DNA from: Pseudoxanthomonas sp. z9 | GTDB lineage: Bacteria > Pseudomonadota > Gammaproteobacteria > Xanthomonadales > Xanthomonadaceae | NCBI RefSeq assembly: GCF_006542425.1 | Contig: NZ_VFID01000013.1 | Span: 30,630-94,629, forward strand | DNA: 64,000 nucleotides | Direction: 5' to 3' | Part shown: piece after piece, positions 60,292-64,000 of the stretch | Layout of the letters: each line of letters begins with the position of its first letter | How positions within the stretch are numbered: position 1 is the stretch's first letter | The notes under the pieces: model-generated | Databases searched by the model: none | Seen by the model: the letters and a program-made list of their open reading frames with translations, nothing else | Told to the model about the DNA's origin: nothing | Position numbers and translations under genes: made by a program

Positions 60292-62673
60292 TCACCACTT
60301 GTAACCGATGCGCCCGTACACATAAGCGCCATTGAAACCGGCCGGCGACTGGCTGCTGTAAGGGAACTGGCCGCTGTTGGAGTTCGGGAAGATGGTGCGG
60401 TCCGGGTATTCGTCCAGCAGGTTGTCCGCGCCCAGGGTGAAGGTCCAGCCATCGAGGCGGTAACTGGCCGAGGCGTCCACGGTCCAGATCGCGCCGTACT
60501 TCTGGTCGTTGGCCGGGTTGCCGGTTTCGCTGACCCGGGTGTTGAACTCGCCGTAGCGGGTGGTGCCCAGGGCGAAGTCCCACGCCGCCAGGTTCCAGAC
60601 CGCGTTGAGGGTGAACTTGTCGCGCGGATAGCCTTCCTCGATGCGGCCCTGTTCGTCACGACCCACCCGCCAAAGGTTCTCGCCCAGCGCGGTCAGCTCC
60701 GGCGGGTTCGGCGCGATGCGGGTGATCTCGGTCTTGTTGCGGTTGTAGCCAGCGGTGAGGTTCAGCGTGCTGGCGGCCAGCGGGATCGAATAGGTGCCGA
60801 CCACGTCGACGCCGCGCGTGCGGGTGTCAATGGCGTTGTTGAAGTAGCGTGCGCTGGTCACCCCGTTGATGCCCAGGCTGGCGAGCAGCGCCTGCGCGGC
60901 GGTGTTGTTGGCCAGCAGCAGGTTGGAGGAGAGCACGATGCGATCGTCGATGTCGATCTGGTAGGCGTCGATGGTGATGTACAGGCGATCCACCGGCTGC
61001 AGCACCAGGCCCAGGCTGTAGGACAGCGAGGTTTCCGCCTTCAGCGCCTCCGCGCCCAGCGCCTGCGCGACCGCGCTGGTGGCCGGGAACGTGCCGGATT
61101 CGAAGAAGCGATCCACGCTCGCGTTGTACTGCGAGGTCACCACCTGGTAGTACTGCTGGGCCAGCGCCGGCGCGCGGAAGCCGCTGGCGACGGTGGCGCG
61201 CAGCGCGACCTTGTCGGTGAACGCGTAGCGGGCCGACAGCTTGCCGGAGGTCTCGCTGCCGAAGTCCGAATAGTCCTCGTAGCGCGCGGCGACGCCGGCG
61301 GAGAACTTGTCGGTGAAATCCGCTTCCAGGCCGACGTAGGCGGCGTAGCTGTGGCGATCCTCGTGCACCGCGTTGGCGGGCGTGAAGCCGCCGAAACCCT
61401 GTGCGCCGCCACCGCTGTAGGAATTCGGGTTGCCGGGCGACTGGTTCCATTTCTCGCTGCGGTATTCGGCGCCGAAGGACAGCGTGGCCGGATAGGCCAG
61501 GCCCCAGTCCAGGGTCTTGGTGAAGTCGGCGTTGAACAGGTTCTGGGTGTATTCCAGCGCGCCGTCGTAGAAACGGCGCGGGCTGTTGGCGCCCAGGCTG
61601 TAGTTGATGCTGTTCTGGGTGTAGAAGAACAGCTTGTTGTAGCCGTAGTTGTAGCTGACGTCCCAGGTCCAGCCGCTTTCCGTGCTGCCCTTGAGGCCGG
61701 TGACGAGAGAGCGGTCCTTGGACACCTGGTTGATTTCCGGCACGTAGCCGTTTGGATAGACCTGCGGCACCAGCGGGTTGTGGCCGGGCGAGCGGTAGAA
61801 CGCGAACGAGGTGATGTCGCGGTTGCTCAGGATCGTCGTCGCGTAGGCGCTGAGGTTGTCGCTGAACGTGTAGCCGGCGTTGGCCGATACCGCTTCGGCT
61901 TCCACCTTCGGGTCGCCGTAGATATAGGCGACTTCGCCGACGTCGGGGTTGTTGCCGGTGTTGGGCGAGGTGCCGCGGTATGGGCCGGCGCGATCGGTTT
62001 CGTCCTGGCGGGTCACCTGGCCGGCCACGTGCACGAAGCCGCGTCCGTCGCCGAAACCCACGCCGGTGTCGCCGGCCAACTGGTACTGGCGTCCGTCACC
62101 GGCCGAGTACTGGCCCACGTCCAGGACCAGACTGCCGCCTTTCTCCGCGCCCTTGAGCACGATGTTGACCACGCCGGCGATGGCGTCGGACCCGTACTGC
62201 GCCGAGGCGCCGTCGCGCAGCACTTCGACGCGGGCGATCGAGGACACCGGGATGGCATTGAGATCCACCGCCGACGAACCGCGGCCGATGGTGCCGTTGA
62301 CGTTGACCAGCGCGGACAGGTGGCGGCGCTTGCCGTTGACCAGGATCAGCACCTGGTCCGGCGACAGCCCGCGCAGCTGCGCCGGGCGCACGCCGCTGGT
62401 GCCGTCGGTGATGGCCGGGCGCGGGAAGTTCAGCGAAGGCAGGGCGCGTGCCAGCGCGGTCGCCAGTTCTGTGGTGCCGGTGGCCTGCAGCGCTTCCGGG
62501 GTGAGGATGTCGATCGGCGACTGGGATTCGGCCGCGGTACGGTCGGCGACCCGGGTACCGGTGACAATGAGGGTGTCCAGGGTCTGCGGTTTCTGTTCGT
62601 CCTGGGCGAAGACGGGGGTGGAGGCGAGGGCCAGGACGATGGCGGCGGACAGCGGAGAAAGCGTGCGGATCAT
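60292..62673 (-). CDS. TonB-dependent outer membrane receptor (2)
   Basis: 793 aa. Signal peptide LSAAIVLALASTPVFAQ, then TLDTLIVTGTRVADRT, plug (SPIDILTPEALQATG, RGLSPDQVLILVNGKRRH, RVEVLRDGASAQYGSDAIAGVVNIVL) and barrel ending in GRIGYKW with a C-terminal Trp. The plug is strikingly similar to that of receptor 1 at 47.8 kb, so they are paralogues of one subfamily with diverged barrels. Ligand unknown. The ATG at 62673 lies in front of the signal peptide; the longer frame upstream is not convincing. Confidence 0.92.
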   Translation of the reverse strand: MIRTLSPLSAAIVLALASTPVFAQDEQKPQTLDTLIVTGTRVADRTAAESQSPIDILTPEALQATGTTELATALARALPSLNFPRPAITDGTSGVRPAQLRGLSPDQVLILVNGKRRHLSALVNVNGTIGRGSSAVDLNAIPVSSIARVEVLRDGASAQYGSDAIAGVVNIVLKGAEKGGSLVLDVGQYSAGDGRQYQLAGDTGVGFGDGRGFVHVAGQVTRQDETDRAGPYRGTSPNTGNNPDVGEVAYIYGDPKVEAEAVSANAGYTFSDNLSAYATTILSNRDITSFAFYRSPGHNPLVPQVYPNGYVPEINQVSKDRSLVTGLKGSTESGWTWDVSYNYGYNKLFFYTQNSINYSLGANSPRRFYDGALEYTQNLFNADFTKTLDWGLAYPATLSFGAEYRSEKWNQSPGNPNSYSGGGAQGFGGFTPANAVHEDRHSYAAYVGLEADFTDKFSAGVAARYEDYSDFGSETSGKLSARYAFTDKVALRATVASGFRAPALAQQYYQVVTSQYNASVDRFFESGTFPATSAVAQALGAEALKAETSLSYSLGLVLQPVDRLYITIDAYQIDIDDRIVLSSNLLLANNTAAQALLASLGINGVTSARYFNNAIDTRTRGVDVVGTYSIPLAASTLNLTAGYNRNKTEITRIAPNPPELTALGENLWRVGRDEQGRIEEGYPRDKFTLNAVWNLAAWDFALGTTRYGEFNTRVSETGNPANDQKYGAIWTVDASASYRLDGWTFTLGADNLLDEYPDRTIFPNSNSGQFPYSSQSPAGFNGAYVYGRIGYKW

Positions 62674-62962
62674 GGGTACTCCAATGCTCGGAACGGGAGG
62701 CGACGGCCGCGATGCGGTGGTCGCTGGCGTGGCGGAGGCGGCAGACCCGGAGGTATGCTGCACCACAACATAACGTCAATTATTCGTTAACGAGTAGAAT
62801 CGCGTCGCAGAACTTCTGCTTATGTGCTTATGCCGGTGGGTGCGATTCGTAGGTCGTGATAGCCGCCGGCGCACGTGCATGTCAACGATTTATTAACAAA
62901 TGTGAGACCGGCGTGGCGTCGTGCGGACGTCGGCGCCGTTTTCCAGGAATGGACTTTTCATC
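62674..62962. other. Divergent leader between receptor 2 and the ABC-F gene
   Basis: Contains an AT-rich patch with TAACG-N9-CGTTA (62771-62789) and CGTTAACG (62785-62792) palindromes and, further on, ATTTATTAACAAAT (62887-62900). These are likely promoter/operator areas for the two divergent genes. No other feature seen. Confidence 0.4.
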
Positions 62963-64000
62963 GTGATTTCCCTGCGTAATTTCGCTCTCCGGCGCGGCGA
63001 GCGCCTGCTCCTGTCCAATGTCGATCTGGCCCTGCACGCGGGTTACCGGGTAGGCGTGGTCGGCCGCAACGGCACCGGCAAATCCAGCCTGTTCGCCGCC
63101 ATCCGCGGCGAACTGGAGGCGGACAAGGGCGATCTCGACTTGCCGGGCAAGGTGCGCATCGCCAGCGTCGCCCAGGAAACCCCGTCGCTGCCGGATCCGG
63201 CCATCGACTTCGTGCTGGGTGGCGATACCGAGGTGGCGGCCGCGCTGAAGGCCGAAGCCGACGCGCTGGCCGCGGAGGACTGGGAAGCCGTCGCCGCCGC
63301 GCACATCCGGCTGGAGGAAGTCGGCGGCTATGACGCCACCGCCCGCGCCGGCAAACTGCTGCACGGCCTGGGTTTCCCGGCAGAGACGCACCAGCGCGCG
63401 GTGTCGGCGTTCTCCGGCGGCTGGCGGGTGCGCCTGAATCTGGCGCGCGCGCTGATGATGCCCAGCGATCTGCTGCTGCTCGACGAACCGACCAACCACC
63501 TCGATCTCGATGCCGTGCTGTGGCTGGAGCAGTGGCTGCTGAAATATCCCGGCACGCTGCTGCTGATCTCGCACGATCGCGAATTCCTTGACAACGTCGC
63601 CACCCACACCCTGCACCTGCATGGCGGCGGGGCGAAGCTGTACACCGGCGGTTACACCGACTTCGAGCGCCAGCGCGCCGAGCAGTTGCGCCAGCAGCAG
63701 ATCGCGTTCGAGAAGGAGCAGGCCGAACGCGCGCACCTGCAATCGTTCATCGATCGTTTCAAGGCCAAGGCCAGCAAGGCGCGCCAGGCGCAGAGCCGGA
63801 TGAAGCGGCTGGCCAAGCTGGCCGGCACCGAGGCGGTGCGGATGGAACGCGAGTTCCGCATCGAGTTCGCCCAGCCCAACCGCCTGCCGCACTCGCTGAT
63901 CCGCATCAACCACGGCGAAGCCGGCTATGCCCTTTCCCCGCTTGCGGGGGAAGGTGCCCGAAGGGCGGATGGGGGCAAGGCTCCGGAGAGCGGGGGGGCC
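62963..64000 (+). CDS. ABC-F family ATPase, YheS-like (partial, with in-frame repeat insertion)
   Basis: The gene starts with GTG (MISLRNFALRRGERLLLSN) and runs off the window; 346 codons are visible. ABC domain 1 has Walker A VGRNGTGKSS (about 33-42), signature SAFSGGWRVRLNLARAL and Walker B LLLLDEPTNHLDLDAVLWL, then the charged ABC-F linker (QRAEQLRQQQIAFEKEQ, FKAKASKARQAQSRMKRL). The order and sequence follow E. coli YheS, a ribosome-associated ABC-F. At 63930, where domain 2 should begin (IRINHGEAGYA), a family A REP is inserted in frame and read as PLAGEGARRADGGK. Domain 2 lies beyond the window. Confidence 0.88.
   Translation, partial: MISLRNFALRRGERLLLSNVDLALHAGYRVGVVGRNGTGKSSLFAAIRGELEADKGDLDLPGKVRIASVAQETPSLPDPAIDFVLGGDTEVAAALKAEADALAAEDWEAVAAAHIRLEEVGGYDATARAGKLLHGLGFPAETHQRAVSAFSGGWRVRLNLARALMMPSDLLLLDEPTNHLDLDAVLWLEQWLLKYPGTLLLISHDREFLDNVATHTLHLHGGGAKLYTGGYTDFERQRAEQLRQQQIAFEKEQAERAHLQSFIDRFKAKASKARQAQSRMKRLAKLAGTEAVRMEREFRIEFAQPNRLPHSLIRINHGEAGYALSPLAGEGARRADGGKAPESGGA
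63930..63977. repeat. REP-like family A copy inside the ABC-F reading frame
   Basis: CCCCGCTTGCGGGGGAAGGT, GCCCGAAGGGCGGATGGGGG and CAAG match the copies at 20.5-20.8 kb base for base in the core. Here the repeat is in frame with the upstream ABC-F codons and contains no stop. Confidence 0.88.

Overview
The window is chromosomal DNA of a high-GC gammaproteobacterium, most probably a member of the Lysobacteraceae/Xanthomonadaceae (Lysobacter, Luteimonas, Pseudoxanthomonas, Xanthomonas and relatives). This rests on gene order (dcw cluster to lpxC, dciA and secA; coaE-pilD-pilC-pilB; pilS-pilR next to sucCD; nadE-bamD-rluD-pgeF), on TonB-dependent receptors, and on dense REP-like repeats. No rRNA, tRNA, CRISPR array, insertion sequence or prophage was found. 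The assignment comes from recognising families by eye, not from a search.

Layout. Positions 1-12.8 kb hold the end of the division and cell wall (dcw) cluster, all on the plus strand with mostly overlapping stops and starts: 'ftsI-murE-murF-mraY-ftsW-murG-murC-ddlB-ftsQ-ftsA-ftsZ. It is followed by lpxC (lipid A), dciA (replicative helicase loader, minus strand), an M23 peptidase, secA and a MutT-ThiE fusion. From 19.9 to 39 kb lies a type IV pilus locus read on the minus strand (coaE, pilD, pilC, pilB, then pilA1, pilA2, pilR, pilS). Between pilB and the pilins sits a visibly AT-richer island of eight genes: a GT2 and two GT4 glycosyltransferases, three methyltransferases, a Wzx-like flippase and a large GT-C-like membrane protein with a soluble C-terminal domain. 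The island forms two converging transcription units that meet with a 6-base gap. Together it reads as a pathway that builds a lipid-linked methylated glycan, flips it and possibly transfers it to pilin.

From 39 to 47.5 kb: sucCD, a DUF559 gene between REP repeats, nadE, bamD, and an overlapping run rluD-pgeF-DUF4166-DUF393. From 47.8 to 64 kb: two TonB-dependent receptors of one subfamily, a DUF3574 lipoprotein, an NCS2-like permease, a GIY-YIG protein, clpB with a heat-shock type promoter, a membrane GGDEF-EAL protein, a Kef/YbaL-type antiporter, and the start of a YheS-like ABC-F gene that runs off the window.

Repeats are the other theme. One family (GC-rich hairpin with 'GGGGGAAGG' arms) occurs about ten times, as inverted doublets (18.5-18.8, 41.3-41.5, 43.6-43.8 kb), as a three-copy tandem array (20.5-20.8 kb), and once inside an open reading frame (63.93 kb). 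A second family (arms made of GGGAATC-like units) sits at three junctions inside the dcw cluster and supplies the C-terminal tail of FtsQ. The most promising points for follow-up are the pilin-linked glycan island with its GT-C protein directly behind the pilA1 terminator, a shared palindrome upstream of both pilin genes, and the in-frame repeat insertions in FtsQ and the ABC-F protein.
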